Shown here in pieces: positions 49,958 through 59,828 of a DNA stretch of 64,000 nt. Source of the DNA: Neobacillus sp. DY30 (GTDB taxonomy: Bacteria > Bacillota > Bacilli > Bacillales > Cytobacillaceae); the NCBI RefSeq assembly GCF_030123065.1, contig NZ_CP126093.1:624001-688000 (forward strand), read 5' to 3'. Made by a program: the position numbers and the translations under genes. The notes below the pieces were generated by a model that did not search any database, was not told where the DNA came from, and was given only the letters and a program-made list of their open reading frames with translations. Position 1 is the first letter of the stretch. Every line of letters begins with the position of its first letter.

Positions 49958-50061
49958 TGTATCACTACTTTCTATATTACGTATTCGTATAAAATATCCG
50001 GACTATAGAATAAAAGGAATTACTATGTTTTTATTATACAACATTTATTATACCTTAAAAA

Positions 50062-50077
50062 ACACGTACGTACATAA
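50062..50077. promoter_or_regulatory. AraR box 1 (araR side)
   Basis: ACACGTACGTACATAA with the core GTACGTAC. On the minus strand it lies just upstream of TATAAT sequences that could serve araR. Its centre is 41 bp from box 2, close to the spacing of cooperative AraR sites in B. subtilis. Confidence 0.65.
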
Positions 50078-50099
50078 ATAAAAAAATATTAAAACATCA

Positions 50100-50128
50100 T
50101 TGACATGTACGAACAGGTATATTAGTAT
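50100..50128 (+). promoter_or_regulatory. araN promoter with AraR box 2 inside
   Basis: Consensus TTGACA, 17-base spacer, TAGTAT. The AraR-like box ACATGTACGAACAGGT (50103-50118) overlaps the -35 element and spacer, so bound AraR would block RNA polymerase. Confidence 0.65.
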
Positions 50129-50254
50129 TTTAACTGTAGGGAATACGCTTTCATATTTTTACTAGAAACAAGATAAACGTAATTACAATGCCTTTAGTTA
50201 AGTGAAAAAGGTTGCGGCGGAAATATTCAGGAGGGATTGTTATGTAGTCGCCTA

Positions 50255-50270
50255 ACATGTACGTACAATA
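50255..50270. promoter_or_regulatory. AraR box 3 in the araN leader
   Basis: ACATGTACGTACAATA, with 6 of 8 positions symmetric around the central CG. It lies in the leader between the predicted araN promoter and the araN start, 152 bp from box 2; a roadblock or DNA loop is possible. Confidence 0.65.
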
Positions 50271-50323
50271 GGAAAACCTATTAAAACGGATTAACTATTA
50301 TTTTATATCATTTTATTAAATTC

Positions 50324-50338
50324 TGGTTGCGTTTGCAA
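50324..50338 (-). promoter_or_regulatory. cre site (CcpA operator) before araN
   Basis: On the minus strand TTGCAAACGCAACCA matches WTGNAANCGNWNNCW at every fixed position. It lies 50 bases before the araN start, a position suited to catabolite repression of arabinose uptake. Confidence 0.65.
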
Positions 50339-50388
50339 AAATTTTCACGAAATTGTTTTACTATTAAAATAGTTTTGGAGGGATTACC

Positions 50389-51753
50389 TTGTCGAAATCA
50401 ACAAAAAAGCTAGGTTCATTGATTCTACTTACTATTATGATTATCGGTTCCATCCTTGCGGGTTGCTCGAATAGCTCAGAGTCATCAGGAAAAACAAAAG
50501 ATGGAAAATCAGCTATTACATTTATGTTTAGAGGGCAGCCCCAAGAATTGAAAGCTTATGAAGCAACTGTAAAACGCTTTGAAGAATCACATCCAGATGT
50601 GAAGGTTACATTAGTTCAAGTTGCTCCAGATCAATATGATACAAAGTTAAAAGCGGCGATTGCTGGTAAGAAAATTCCTGATGTTTTCTTCTATAACCCT
50701 GCGCAGGTAAAAGCGTATGTAAACTCTGGTGTATTAAAAGATATTACTGAGCAAGTAGAAGGATCAGAAAACGTAAAAATCGACGATATTTGGGAAAAGG
50801 GTATTGCTAAGTATCGCTTTGATGGCGAAACTCTTGGACAAGGTGCAATTTATGGCTTACCAAAAGATTTAGGACCATTCGCGTTAGGTTACAATAAAAC
50901 AATGTTTGAAGAGGCAGGAATTCCACTTCCTGACAAGGATAAGCCTTATACATTAGATGAATTCATTGATGTAGCACAAAAATTAACAAAAGATACGAAT
51001 GGTGATGGAAAAAGTGATCAATTTGGTGCTGGATTTAACATTCAATGGGCATTGCAGCCAATTGTTTGGAGTAATGGGGCAGACTGGATTGATGAAACAG
51101 GAACAAAAGTAACAATTGATACTCCTGAATTTGCTGAAGCAGTACAATGGTTTGCTGATCAACAAAATAAATACAAAATAACCCCTTCTATTGCAGAAGC
51201 ACAAACACTTGATACGTACCAAAGATGGATGAAAGGCGAATTAGCATTCTTCCCAGTTGGTCCTTGGGATATGGCAACATATGCAGAACAATTAAAGTTT
51301 GAATATGATTTAATTCCATGGCCAGCTGGAAAAACAGGTAAACCTGCTGCGTGGATTGGATCTCTAGGTATTGGTGTAGGAGCTACAACGAAGAATGCGG
51401 AAGCAGCAGCTGAGTTAGCATTATACCTATCAGCTGACCAAGAAGGTAACCAAGCGTTAGTAGATGCTCAAGTTCAATTACCAAACAGCGTGACTGTTGC
51501 TGAAAAATGGGCAGCGGACACATCAATTAAGCCTGAAAACAAGCAAGAATTCTTAGATATTATCAATGATTACGGGCGTGGATTCCCAGCGGAAAAAACT
51601 TACACAGCTGAATGGTATGATGAATTCTTCAAAAACATCCAGCCAGTTCTTGATGGTAAGATGACAGCTGAAGAGTATGTGAAAGAAGCACAGCCTAAGA
51701 TGCAAAAATTACTAGACGCAGCAATCGAACAAGAAAAACAAGCGAAGAAATAA
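50389..51753 (+). CDS. araN: Arabinose/arabino-oligosaccharide ABC transporter substrate-binding lipoprotein (AraN-like)
   Basis: A 454-residue family 1 extracellular solute-binding protein with signal peptide and lipobox LAGC (Cys26). The start is TTG after GGAGGGATTACC; no in-frame ATG precedes the signal peptide. It contains a calcium-loop-like segment [12 protein letters not shown]. It is followed by two CUT1-type permeases but no ATPase gene, as in B. subtilis, where MsmX energises AraNPQ. AraR boxes and a cre site upstream assign it to arabinose control; the ligand is probably arabinose oligomers. Confidence 0.87.
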   Translation: MSKSTKKLGSLILLTIMIIGSILAGCSNSSESSGKTKDGKSAITFMFRGQPQELKAYEATVKRFEESHPDVKVTLVQVAPDQYDTKLKAAIAGKKIPDVFFYNPAQVKAYVNSGVLKDITEQVEGSENVKIDDIWEKGIAKYRFDGETLGQGAIYGLPKDLGPFALGYNKTMFEEAGIPLPDKDKPYTLDEFIDVAQKLTKDTNGDGKSDQFGAGFNIQWALQPIVWSNGADWIDETGTKVTIDTPEFAEAVQWFADQQNKYKITPSIAEAQTLDTYQRWMKGELAFFPVGPWDMATYAEQLKFEYDLIPWPAGKTGKPAAWIGSLGIGVGATTKNAEAAAELALYLSADQEGNQALVDAQVQLPNSVTVAEKWAADTSIKPENKQEFLDIINDYGRGFPAEKTYTAEWYDEFFKNIQPVLDGKMTAEEYVKEAQPKMQKLLDAAIEQEKQAKK

Positions 51754-51780
51754 GCAACAAACTGAACTTTGACACAGTGT

Positions 51781-51828
51781 AAATGGTGCTAGTTTTCTTA
51801 AAAATTACTAGCACCATTTATTCCTTTT
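51781..51828 (+). terminator. Intercistronic hairpin after araN
   Basis: 13-bp stem AAATGGTGCTAGT / ACTAGCACCATTT followed by ATTCCTTTT. Probably a partial terminator that gives more binding protein than permease. Confidence 0.75.
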
Positions 51829-51907
51829 ATCTAAATTTTTTGGTGAAAAAGAAATTTAGAAAAAGGGAAATGTGTCATAATTATAGCTTTTGAAAGGATG
51901 AGGGAAG

Positions 51908-52798
51908 ATGAAAGCGACATCCAAACTGTATCGTACAGAGCAAAGATATGCCTATTTATTTATTGCAGCACCTGTCCTAGGATTCCTCATATTCGCCATG
52001 GTTCCGCTTCTGTATTCCATTTATGGCGCTTTTACAAACTGGGATGGCCTAGGATCTATGAACTTTATTGGGTTGGAGAATTTCAAAAATGTTTTCCAAG
52101 ACGAGTACTTCTATAAATCTATGTTTAACACGATTTATATGATGCTTGGTATTCCAATCGGTATTGTTTTAGCGCTATTACTTGCATTAGCTTTAAATCG
52201 CGGGATCCCTGGAACCAACACATTTAGGGTTCTCTATTATATTCCGGTTATCTCTTCTATCGCTGCAATCTCCATTCTATGGCAGTGGGCTTATAATGGG
52301 GATTATGGATTAGTCAATCAGTTTTTAGATGTCTTCGGGATCGAAGGACCAAACTGGCTGCAAAATACTTCTACAGTAAAACCGGCTTTGATTATTATGG
52401 CAGTATGGAAGGGATTAGGTTATACCATGCTTCTATACTTAGCTGCGCTTCAAAGTGTACCTAAATCATTTTATGAAGCAGCAAAACTGGATGGAGCTAA
52501 CGCTTTCCAAGCATTCTGGCATATTACTCTCCCGATGGTAAAACCTGTTACCTTCTTTATCATCGTAACCAATATTATTGGCGGAGCTCAAATTTTCACT
52601 GAAATCAACGTAATGACTCCAACAGGCGGTCCTGAATATAGTTCTGCTTCCGTGGTGTTTTATATTTGGCAAAAAGCATTTGGTAACTTCCAATTAGGTT
52701 ATGCATCTGCAATGGCCTTAGTATTAGGACTTTTCATCTTCATTATTACTTTAATCCAATTTAAGATAAACGAGAAAAATTCCTTCGAACTGGATTAA
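51908..52798 (+). CDS. araP: ABC transporter permease (AraP-like, MalF family)
   Basis: A 296-residue permease with six membrane helices. The EAA loop that contacts the ATPase is EAAKLDGANAFQAFWHITLP. RBS AAAGGATGAGGG. It pairs with the next permease and AraN as an AraR/CcpA-controlled importer. Confidence 0.88.
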   Translation: MKATSKLYRTEQRYAYLFIAAPVLGFLIFAMVPLLYSIYGAFTNWDGLGSMNFIGLENFKNVFQDEYFYKSMFNTIYMMLGIPIGIVLALLLALALNRGIPGTNTFRVLYYIPVISSIAAISILWQWAYNGDYGLVNQFLDVFGIEGPNWLQNTSTVKPALIIMAVWKGLGYTMLLYLAALQSVPKSFYEAAKLDGANAFQAFWHITLPMVKPVTFFIIVTNIIGGAQIFTEINVMTPTGGPEYSSASVVFYIWQKAFGNFQLGYASAMALVLGLFIFIITLIQFKINEKNSFELD

Positions 52799-52838
52799 TA
52801 ACCGTAAAGTAAGAGAGTGATAGAGAGGAGCGTATAAA

Positions 52839-53726
52839 ATGGAAGTTGCAGTGGCAAATAAAAAGTCAGTTAAAGCAGAACCTATGTCTGAAAAGAAGAA
52901 AAATAAAATTACCGATGCCGTTGTTTTTGTTTTCCTAAGCATTGGGGCGATCTTCATGGTAGCACCTTTGTTATGGATGTTCTCGACTTCGATTAAGTCA
53001 AGGGAGGATGTTTTTGCCTTACCTCCGGTGTGGATTCCAGACACGATTTCATTTGCTAAGTATTCTGAAATCTGGTCAATGGGGCCGCTTCTTTCAGGTA
53101 TTAGCAATAGCTTAATCGTAGCTGTATCGGTAACAGTGATTGGTACATTCACCTCAAGTTTAGCGGCATTTGCTTTCTCAAAACTGCATTTCAAAGGGAA
53201 AAATAACATCTTCATCATGTTATTTGCATCGGTTATGATTCCTTATCCAGTGCTAATGATTCCGCAGTTCATCATGTTTTCTTCCGTAGGATGGGTTGAT
53301 ACACTGCTGCCATTGATTATCCCTGGATTTTTCGGAAACATTTTCATGATTTTCTTTTTACGTCAATACTTAACTAGTATTCCTACCTCAATCATTGAAG
53401 CTGCAAAGATTGATGGATGTTCTTATTTCCAAATTTTTTATAAAATCATCTTCCCGTTAATTAAGCCTGCGGTAGCAGCACAGTTAATTCTATGGTTTAT
53501 GGGGATTTGGAATGATTACTTAGGACCAATCCTATATTTGAACTCGCCAGAGAAGCAGACACTTCAATTAGTAATTGCAAACTTTAACGCATCTTATGCA
53601 ATCCAAAGTGATTATCCACTAATCATGGCTGCATCTGTGGTTGCGTTATTGCCGATGTTGATTGTTTTCATTGTCTTCCAAAAACAAATCATCGAATCTA
53701 TTGCAATCTCAGGGGTAAAAGGTTAA
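52839..53726 (+). CDS. araQ: ABC transporter permease (AraQ-like, MalG family)
   Basis: A 295-residue permease with six membrane helices and EAA loop EAAKIDGCSYFQIFYKIIFP. The N-terminal 25 residues are charged and cytoplasmic. RBS AGAGAGGAGCG. Last gene of araNPQ before a strong terminator. Confidence 0.88.
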   Translation: MEVAVANKKSVKAEPMSEKKKNKITDAVVFVFLSIGAIFMVAPLLWMFSTSIKSREDVFALPPVWIPDTISFAKYSEIWSMGPLLSGISNSLIVAVSVTVIGTFTSSLAAFAFSKLHFKGKNNIFIMLFASVMIPYPVLMIPQFIMFSSVGWVDTLLPLIIPGFFGNIFMIFFLRQYLTSIPTSIIEAAKIDGCSYFQIFYKIIFPLIKPAVAAQLILWFMGIWNDYLGPILYLNSPEKQTLQLVIANFNASYAIQSDYPLIMAASVVALLPMLIVFIVFQKQIIESIAISGVKG

Positions 53727-53748
53727 ACCTTCTCATTTAGAAATAATG

Positions 53749-53792
53749 AAAAAGCACTTATCAGAGTTAGTAGATGATAAGTGCTTTTTGTT
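53749..53792 (+). terminator. Terminator of araNPQ
   Basis: 15-bp perfect stem AAAAAGCACTTATCA / TGATAAGTGCTTTTT then T run. Confidence 0.9.
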
Positions 53793-53795
53793 TAA

Positions 53796-53979
53796 GGCTG
53801 TGTTAAATGGGTCTGTTGATTTGCGCTCCAGGCACTTCGCTTTCCGCGGGCGGTCCGGGGAGCCTCCTCGGCGCTTTAGCGCCTGTGGGGTCTCCCCTGC
53901 CCCGTCCTCCCGCAGGAGTCTTCGTGCCTTCCGCACAAATCAACAGAGTGCCAATATCTAAGTTAGCTTTAACACAGCC
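53796..53979. mobile_element. MITE-like element with 12-bp terminal inverted repeats
   Basis: GGCTGTGTTAAA at the left and TTTAACACAGCC at the right are perfect inverted ends of a 184-base element. Inside, TCTGTTGATTTGCG and CGCACAAATCAACAGA form a second inverted pair around a very GC-rich core (GGGGAGCCTCC, GGCGCTTTAGCGCC, CCCGCAGGAG). No transposase. The core is a type of repeat common in Bacillaceae genomes. It ends 36 bases before the GH43 start. Confidence 0.75.
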
Positions 53980-54015
53980 GTGTTAAAAAATACTCACATA
54001 CCATGGAGTTTATCA

Positions 54016-55476
54016 ATGAAACTTAAAACATATTTTGCTGGAATTGTTATTTTAATGGTTTTGTTTGTAACTGCGTTGCTTGTTATATCTTTTGCTATGC
54101 CTAAAACGGGTAATTTGTCCGGAATTACGCTACCAGCTGCTCCTGCTGATAAACAGGTGCAAAATGTTAACAGTGATATCGTGCATAAGGAAAAAGTTTG
54201 GACCACCAATTTTACACATGATGCTTCGATTATTAAAGCGGATGGCTGGTATTATGCGTTTTCCACTGACTATATGGCAGGCGGCCCGCCAAAACCCGGA
54301 ATACAAATTAGAAAGTCGAAAGATTTAATTCATTGGGAGTTTGTGGGCCGTGTGTTTGAACAAGTAACTTCAGAAGCTTGGGAATGGACGAAAGGCACAA
54401 CTTTCTGGGCTCCAGATGTGGTGGAGATGAACGGGAAGTATTATTTGTATTATTCCGTTTCGTCAGTTGGAAAAAGGAACTCTTATATCGGTGTGGCAGT
54501 AAGTGACTCGATCGAGGGTCCCTGGAAAGACGAAGGTGTCGTATTTAAAACGCAAGAGGGTGATAATCACACGGTAAATGCCATTGATCCCGATATCGTG
54601 ATAGATGAACAAGGACAGGCTTGGATGGTATATGGCTCCTATTTTGGCGGGATTTTTATCACAAAGGTCGATTCTCAAACTGGTAAGTTAGTGAATCCAG
54701 ATGATGAAGGTACATTAATTGCACAACGGAGAAATATGAATTATGGCATAGAAGGCCCAGAGATAATGTTTAATCCTGAGACAGGTTATTATTATCTGAC
54801 AGTTTCTTATGAGTGGCTGGAAGATACGTATAATGTTCGTACGGCTCGTTCCAAAAATATCACAGGGCCATATGTAGACTATAATGGCAGCGACATGATT
54901 GATAATACGGATGAATCTTTTAATACAGGCAATAAGCTAGTCGGAGCTTATAAGTTTGAAAATAGTGAAGGCTGGATGGGCACGGGGCATAATGCCTTAT
55001 TTGAAGAGGATGGGGAATATTATCTCACCCATAATGCCAGACCCGGTGAAGATGTCTATTGGTCTCATTTACATGTCAGAAAAATGGTATGGACAGATGA
55101 TGGCTGGCCAGTGGTTTCACCGGAAAGATACGCAGGTGAAGCAGAACAAGAAATAAACGAAAAAAATATTATTGGCGAATGGGAACAGATCCTTCTTCCT
55201 AGATATGATGATAGTTTACAAGTTTCCCGGCCGATACAGTTGAAATCTAGAGGGAAAATCGAAGGTGACGATAAAAGTCATTGGGAATTGACAGGGGATA
55301 ACACAATAGAACTTGCCATTTATGACCCTGGCGCAGCTCCAGATGATTACTGGAAATATACGTTGAAAGTCATTCCTGCTTGGGATTGGGAAAATTGGAA
55401 TGGTACCCTTGTTTTCACTGGTATGGACCAAGAAGGAACCGTTTTATGGGGTAAAAAAAAGGTTGAGAATAAATAA
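54016..55476 (+). CDS. GH43 endo-alpha-1,5-L-arabinanase-like enzyme, membrane-anchored or secreted
   Basis: A 486-residue protein. Start at ATG 54016 behind TGGAGTTTATCA; an in-frame GTG at 53980 has no RBS. One N-terminal hydrophobic segment (about 5-27) without an obvious cleavage site, then a five-bladed GH43 propeller: base Asp in THDASIIKADG (D69), pKa-modulating Asp in AIDPDIVID (D191), acid Glu in GIEGPEIMFN (E246). The C-terminal ~100 residues (from about 390) resemble the C-terminal domain of Bacillus AbnB/YxiA arabinanases. It would cleave the alpha-1,5 backbone of arabinan outside the cell. The stop is 17 bases before GH127, so the two form an operon. Confidence 0.88.
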   Translation: MKLKTYFAGIVILMVLFVTALLVISFAMPKTGNLSGITLPAAPADKQVQNVNSDIVHKEKVWTTNFTHDASIIKADGWYYAFSTDYMAGGPPKPGIQIRKSKDLIHWEFVGRVFEQVTSEAWEWTKGTTFWAPDVVEMNGKYYLYYSVSSVGKRNSYIGVAVSDSIEGPWKDEGVVFKTQEGDNHTVNAIDPDIVIDEQGQAWMVYGSYFGGIFITKVDSQTGKLVNPDDEGTLIAQRRNMNYGIEGPEIMFNPETGYYYLTVSYEWLEDTYNVRTARSKNITGPYVDYNGSDMIDNTDESFNTGNKLVGAYKFENSEGWMGTGHNALFEEDGEYYLTHNARPGEDVYWSHLHVRKMVWTDDGWPVVSPERYAGEAEQEINEKNIIGEWEQILLPRYDDSLQVSRPIQLKSRGKIEGDDKSHWELTGDNTIELAIYDPGAAPDDYWKYTLKVIPAWDWENWNGTLVFTGMDQEGTVLWGKKKVENK

Positions 55477-55493
55477 TATTGGAGTGAAATCAA

Positions 55494-57773
55494 ATGGTAT
55501 CCACCAAGCTGGAAAATGGAAATAGGGCACTAAAAGAATTTGATTTAAGTTCTGTCCGTATTACAGGCGGTCCGTTAAAGCATGCAATGGAGTTAAATAA
55601 AGAATATCTTTTAAAATTAGAGCCTGATAGACTGCTTGCTAGATTTAGAGAGTACGCAGGGCTGCAGCCGAAGGCGGCAAACTATGAAGGCTGGGAATCA
55701 CAAGGTATTTCTGGGCATACATTAGGGCATTATCTGTCGGCAACTGCCATGATGGCCGCGGCAACAGACGATGAGCGATTTCATCAAAGAGTAAATTATA
55801 TTGTAGATGAACTCGATATTTGCCAGGAAGCACATGGAACAGGATATATTTCTGGTATTCCGCGCGGTAAAGAAATTTTTGAAGAAGTAAAAGCAGGAGA
55901 TATCCGCTCACAAGGCTTTGATTTAAATGGAGGATGGGTGCCTCTCTATTCTATTCATAAATTATTCGCTGGTCTGCGTGATGCCTTCAAATATACTTCT
56001 AACAAAAGAGCGTTGCAGGTTGAAACAAAGCTTGGCTTATGGCTCAACGATGTGTTTGAAAACCTAAACGACGAGCAAATACAGGAAGTCTTGAAGTGTG
56101 AATATGGCGGAATGTCAGAAGTGTTGGCAGACCTTGCGGAAGATACAGGTGATGAGCGCTTTTGGAAGTTATCACAACTCTTTCATCACAAGGAACTATT
56201 AGATTCGCTGGGTGATGAAAAGGATGTGCTGGCGGGAAGGCATGCCAATACCCAAATACCAAAGATCATTGGGACGGCACGGCAATATGAAATTTCCAAT
56301 AATGAATCCTGCCGCCGTATTTCAGAATTTTTCTGGAAACAGGTTGTTCACCATCATTCCTATGTCATTGGCGGCAACAGCATGAATGAGCATTTTGGAG
56401 AACCAGACAAATTATCTGACCGGCTTGGGGCGAATACTTGTGAAACATGTAACTCCTATAACATGTTAAAACTCACTAGACACCTCATCCAGTGGAATGC
56501 ACTTGCAGAACAAGGGGATTTCTATGAGAGGGTTTTATACAATCATATTTTAGCATCCCAGCACCCGCAAGAAGGCACGGTTACTTATTTTGTTTCCCTG
56601 GATATGGGCGGCCATAAGGTTTACAATTCTCAGTTTAATGATTTTACTTGTTGTGTTGGTACAGGAATGGAGAATCATTCAAGTTATGGCAATGGAATCT
56701 ATTTTTATAACGACCATTCTCTCGTGGTGAACCAATACATTCCGTCTAAACTGAATTGGAGAGACAAAGGAATTGTTCTTCATCAAATAACTGCCTATCC
56801 TGATAAAGGCACGATCAAATTGTTAATTGAGTCTTCTGATGCAAAGCAGTTCTCCCTATCTGTACGCTGCCCATATTGGGCTGAAAAAGGGATGAGTGTA
56901 AAAATAAATGGCGAGACGTACAACCACAACGCCACGCCTTCCAGTTTTATCACCATGGACCGTGTTTGGGAAAACGGGGATACCATTGAATTAGAAATAC
57001 CAATGACAGTAAGAGTAGAAACGATGAATGACAACCCAAACCGTATTGCATTTATGAACGGTCCGCTAGTTCTTGCTGGTGATTTAGGGCCGATACAACA
57101 GGATGAATCTTCCAGAGAACTATTATATACACCAGTATTAGTCACAAACAAATCAACTGTTCTTAAAAATATCGAGCCGGTATCAGAAAATACTCATCAA
57201 TTTGAGATGAATAAGCTGGGATATCCTCGTGATGTTAGATTGATCCCGTTCTATCAAATGCACGATCGAAGTACCTCTGTTTATTGGGATGTTTTTACGG
57301 AAAAAGAATGGAAAGAAGCAGAACTTTCCTATAAAGCCTCCGTCGAAAAAGAACGTGAACTTCAGCTGCGGACGGTTGATTTTGTTCAGCCGGGAGAAAT
57401 GCAGCCAGAGCGTGATCATGAATTTGAAGGGGAACACGTGGGATATGGTGTCCAGTCCAATCGGAAATATCGAGACACATGGCCAAGCGGGCATTTTTCC
57501 TTTACGTTAAAAGTTCAATCATGTCAGCAGAACCACCTTGTTGTCATGTATACAAAAGAAATTGAGACAATGAAATCCTTTGATATCACTGTTGATGGAG
57601 TTAAATTGGAAAATGGTCAAGTGGAACTTGTTGAGTTGAACACGTTTGTACAAGTAAAATATGAAATTCCAAATCACGTTACTGTAGATAAGGGAAAAGT
57701 AAAGGTAACTTTCCGTGCGTATGAAGGCCGAAAAGTACCTAAAGTGTTTGCGATAAGAGTGGTAAAAGAATAA
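55494..57773 (+). CDS. GH127 beta-L-arabinofuranosidase
   Basis: A 759-residue protein without signal peptide. The zinc site of GH127 enzymes (Glu, Cys, Cys, Cys) is visible as TCETC (E317, C319) and FTCCVGTG (C386, C387); C386 would be the Cys nucleophile by analogy with Bifidobacterium HypBA1. An alpha/alpha barrel in the first ~450 residues is followed by beta-sandwich domains. It releases beta-L-arabinofuranose, found in extensins and hydroxyproline-linked arabinans. RBS ATTGGAGTGA. Confidence 0.9.
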   Translation: MVSTKLENGNRALKEFDLSSVRITGGPLKHAMELNKEYLLKLEPDRLLARFREYAGLQPKAANYEGWESQGISGHTLGHYLSATAMMAAATDDERFHQRVNYIVDELDICQEAHGTGYISGIPRGKEIFEEVKAGDIRSQGFDLNGGWVPLYSIHKLFAGLRDAFKYTSNKRALQVETKLGLWLNDVFENLNDEQIQEVLKCEYGGMSEVLADLAEDTGDERFWKLSQLFHHKELLDSLGDEKDVLAGRHANTQIPKIIGTARQYEISNNESCRRISEFFWKQVVHHHSYVIGGNSMNEHFGEPDKLSDRLGANTCETCNSYNMLKLTRHLIQWNALAEQGDFYERVLYNHILASQHPQEGTVTYFVSLDMGGHKVYNSQFNDFTCCVGTGMENHSSYGNGIYFYNDHSLVVNQYIPSKLNWRDKGIVLHQITAYPDKGTIKLLIESSDAKQFSLSVRCPYWAEKGMSVKINGETYNHNATPSSFITMDRVWENGDTIELEIPMTVRVETMNDNPNRIAFMNGPLVLAGDLGPIQQDESSRELLYTPVLVTNKSTVLKNIEPVSENTHQFEMNKLGYPRDVRLIPFYQMHDRSTSVYWDVFTEKEWKEAELSYKASVEKERELQLRTVDFVQPGEMQPERDHEFEGEHVGYGVQSNRKYRDTWPSGHFSFTLKVQSCQQNHLVVMYTKEIETMKSFDITVDGVKLENGQVELVELNTFVQVKYEIPNHVTVDKGKVKVTFRAYEGRKVPKVFAIRVVKE

Positions 57774-57777
57774 AAAA

Positions 57778-57831
57778 TACAAGTAAAAGAGTAGGAAAAC
57801 CAACTTGTTTTTCCTACTCTTTTAACTTGTA
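57778..57831 (+). terminator. Long terminator after GH127
   Basis: TACAAGT-AAAAGAGTAGGAAAA and its complement form a stem of more than 20 bp, with T runs on both sides. Confidence 0.9.
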
Positions 57832-57864
57832 TGCAAAAAGTTTTTAAATATAGAGTAAAATACC

Positions 57865-57892
57865 TTGAAAAAATATGGATAGGTGGTACAAT
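57865..57892 (+). promoter_or_regulatory. Sigma-A promoter of araBDA
   Basis: TTGAAA, 16-base spacer, TACAAT. Predicted start near 57899, directly before an AraR box. Confidence 0.7.
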
Positions 57893-57901
57893 CAAGTTAA
57901 C

Positions 57902-57917
57902 AGTTATACGTACAAGT
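57902..57917. promoter_or_regulatory. AraR operator at the araB promoter
   Basis: AGTTATACGTACAAGT, centred ~10 bases after the predicted transcription start, so bound AraR would block initiation. A half-site, TTGTACGGATG, lies 86 bp downstream (57988-58003). The leader up to araB is ~235 bases with no open reading frame recognised. Confidence 0.7.
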
Positions 57918-58097
57918 GAGTAAAAGTAAACACAACAACCCTAACTTGTTGGACAAAATGAAACGTTATTTGTCGAATAATCGTATTTCTTGTACGGATG
58001 ACATATTTTCATATTAATTAGCGTTTAATTTAAACCTGAGTGTGCTTTGGCGGAGTTACTCGCCATTCTATTAAACTCAGCAAAAATTTTATTGATT

Positions 58098-58112
58098 ATG
58101 TAAACGTATTCT
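58098..58112 (+). promoter_or_regulatory. cre site (CcpA operator) before araB
   Basis: ATGTAAACGTATTCT fits WTGNAANCGNWNNCW at every fixed position. It lies 21 bases before the araB start, in the transcribed leader, where CcpA acts as a roadblock in related operons. Confidence 0.65.
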
Positions 58113-58133
58113 TTCTAAAGGCAGGGTGAGAAA

Positions 58134-59828
58134 ATGGCTAAATATGCAATTGGTGTCGATTATGGTACACAGTCAGGGAGAGCCGTTTTAGTTGAGATTG
58201 GAACTGGTAAAGAGGTTGCGACTGCTGTAAAACCATACACACATGGAGTAATGGATGAGTTTTTACCAGATGGGAAGACCAAATTAGAGCATGATTGGGC
58301 TTTACAGCATCCTACAGATTATTTAGAAGTTTTGCAGATTACCATTTCAGAAGTATTAGATAAGGCACAAGTTTCTCCGGATGATGTCATCGGATTAGGA
58401 ATTGACTTTACGGCTTGTACGGTCCTACCGGTTGATCAGACTGGGACTCCACTTTGCTGGAAACCTGAATATAGTAAAAATCCACACAGCTATGTAAAAC
58501 TTTGGAAGCACCATGCAGCACAAGACAAAGCAAACCGTTTAAATGAAATTGCCGAACAACGCGGCGAAAAGTTTTTACAACGTTACGGCGGAAAAATTTC
58601 TTCTGAGTGGATGATTCCGAAGGTATGGCAAATTCTTGATGAAGCACCTGAAATTTATGAAGCAGCTGATCAAATTTTAGAAGCAACGGATTGGGTTATC
58701 TCTCAATTGACTGGTCAAGTAAAGCGCAACAGCTGTACTGCTGGTTATAAGGCAATGTGGCATAAGCAGGACGGCTACCCATCAAAAGAATTTTTTAAAG
58801 CGCTTGATTCTCGTTTAGAAAATGTGGTCGAAGATAAATTATCTACGGATATCGTTCCAATTGGCTCTAAAGCTGGAGAAATCACAGCTGAAGGTGCAAA
58901 GTTAACCAGTTTGAACCCGGGAACTGCCGTTGCAGTTGCAAATGTGGATGCACATGTTGCTGTCCCAGCAGTTGGGATTACAGAACCTGGCAAACTATTA
59001 ATGATCATGGGAACATCTACATGTCATATTTTACTAGGTGAAGAGGAAAAGATTGTTCCGGGAATGTGCGGTGTGGTTGAAGATGGAGTCATTCCTGGAT
59101 ATATGGGATATGAAGCTGGGCAATCTTGCGTAGGTGACCATTTTGAATGGTTTACTGAAAACTGTGTTCCCGCCAGCTACTATGACCAAGCAAAAGAAAA
59201 AGGCGTTAATATACACCAGTTACTAACGGAAAAAGCAAATAAGTTAAACGTTGGTGAAAGCGGTCTCCTTGCCCTTGATTGGTGGAATGGTAATCGTTCA
59301 ACACTGGTAGACGCGGACCTTACGGGAGTACTGCTAGGACAAACATTACTAACAAAACCAGAGGAAATTTATCGTGCGCTGATTGAAGCTACCGCTTACG
59401 GTACCCGAATGATCGTCGAAACATTCCGTGATAATGGTGTTCCAGTGAATGAAGTGTATGCTGCGGGAGGAATTGCTGAGAAAAACGCAATGATGATGCA
59501 GATTTATGCAGACGTATTAAACATGAGTATTAAGATTTCTGCTTCTTCTCAAACACCGGCTCTTGGTTCTGCTATGTTTGGTGCTGTTGCGGCAGGTAAA
59601 GAACGCGGCGGTTATGACAGTATTACAGAAGCAGCAAAGGATATGGGCAGAGTTAAAGATTATGTATATCAGCCAAAGGCTGAAAATAAGGTTGTCTATG
59701 ACCAGCTGTATACGGAATATGCACGTTTATACGATTATTTCGGACGCGGAGAAAATAACGTGATGAAAACATTGAAAAAAATCAAAAGTGCAAACTCCTT
59801 AGAAAGAACGGAGGAGACAGTATGCTAG
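58134..59828 (+). CDS. araB: L-ribulokinase
   Basis: A 564-residue FGGY-family kinase with N-terminal [15 protein letters not shown], substrate region [13 protein letters not shown] and [11 protein letters not shown] in the second domain. It phosphorylates L-ribulose at C5. RBS GGCAGGGTGAG. The stop overlaps the araD start by 7 bases. First gene of araB-araD-araA-tkt. Confidence 0.97.
   Translation: MAKYAIGVDYGTQSGRAVLVEIGTGKEVATAVKPYTHGVMDEFLPDGKTKLEHDWALQHPTDYLEVLQITISEVLDKAQVSPDDVIGLGIDFTACTVLPVDQTGTPLCWKPEYSKNPHSYVKLWKHHAAQDKANRLNEIAEQRGEKFLQRYGGKISSEWMIPKVWQILDEAPEIYEAADQILEATDWVISQLTGQVKRNSCTAGYKAMWHKQDGYPSKEFFKALDSRLENVVEDKLSTDIVPIGSKAGEITAEGAKLTSLNPGTAVAVANVDAHVAVPAVGITEPGKLLMIMGTSTCHILLGEEEKIVPGMCGVVEDGVIPGYMGYEAGQSCVGDHFEWFTENCVPASYYDQAKEKGVNIHQLLTEKANKLNVGESGLLALDWWNGNRSTLVDADLTGVLLGQTLLTKPEEIYRALIEATAYGTRMIVETFRDNGVPVNEVYAAGGIAEKNAMMMQIYADVLNMSIKISASSQTPALGSAMFGAVAAGKERGGYDSITEAAKDMGRVKDYVYQPKAENKVVYDQLYTEYARLYDYFGRGENNVMKTLKKIKSANSLERTEETVC

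Noticed and set aside
57988..58003. TTGTACGGATG as a second full AraR operator at araB
   Set aside because: Only one half matches; mentioned with the main box but not listed as a site of its own.
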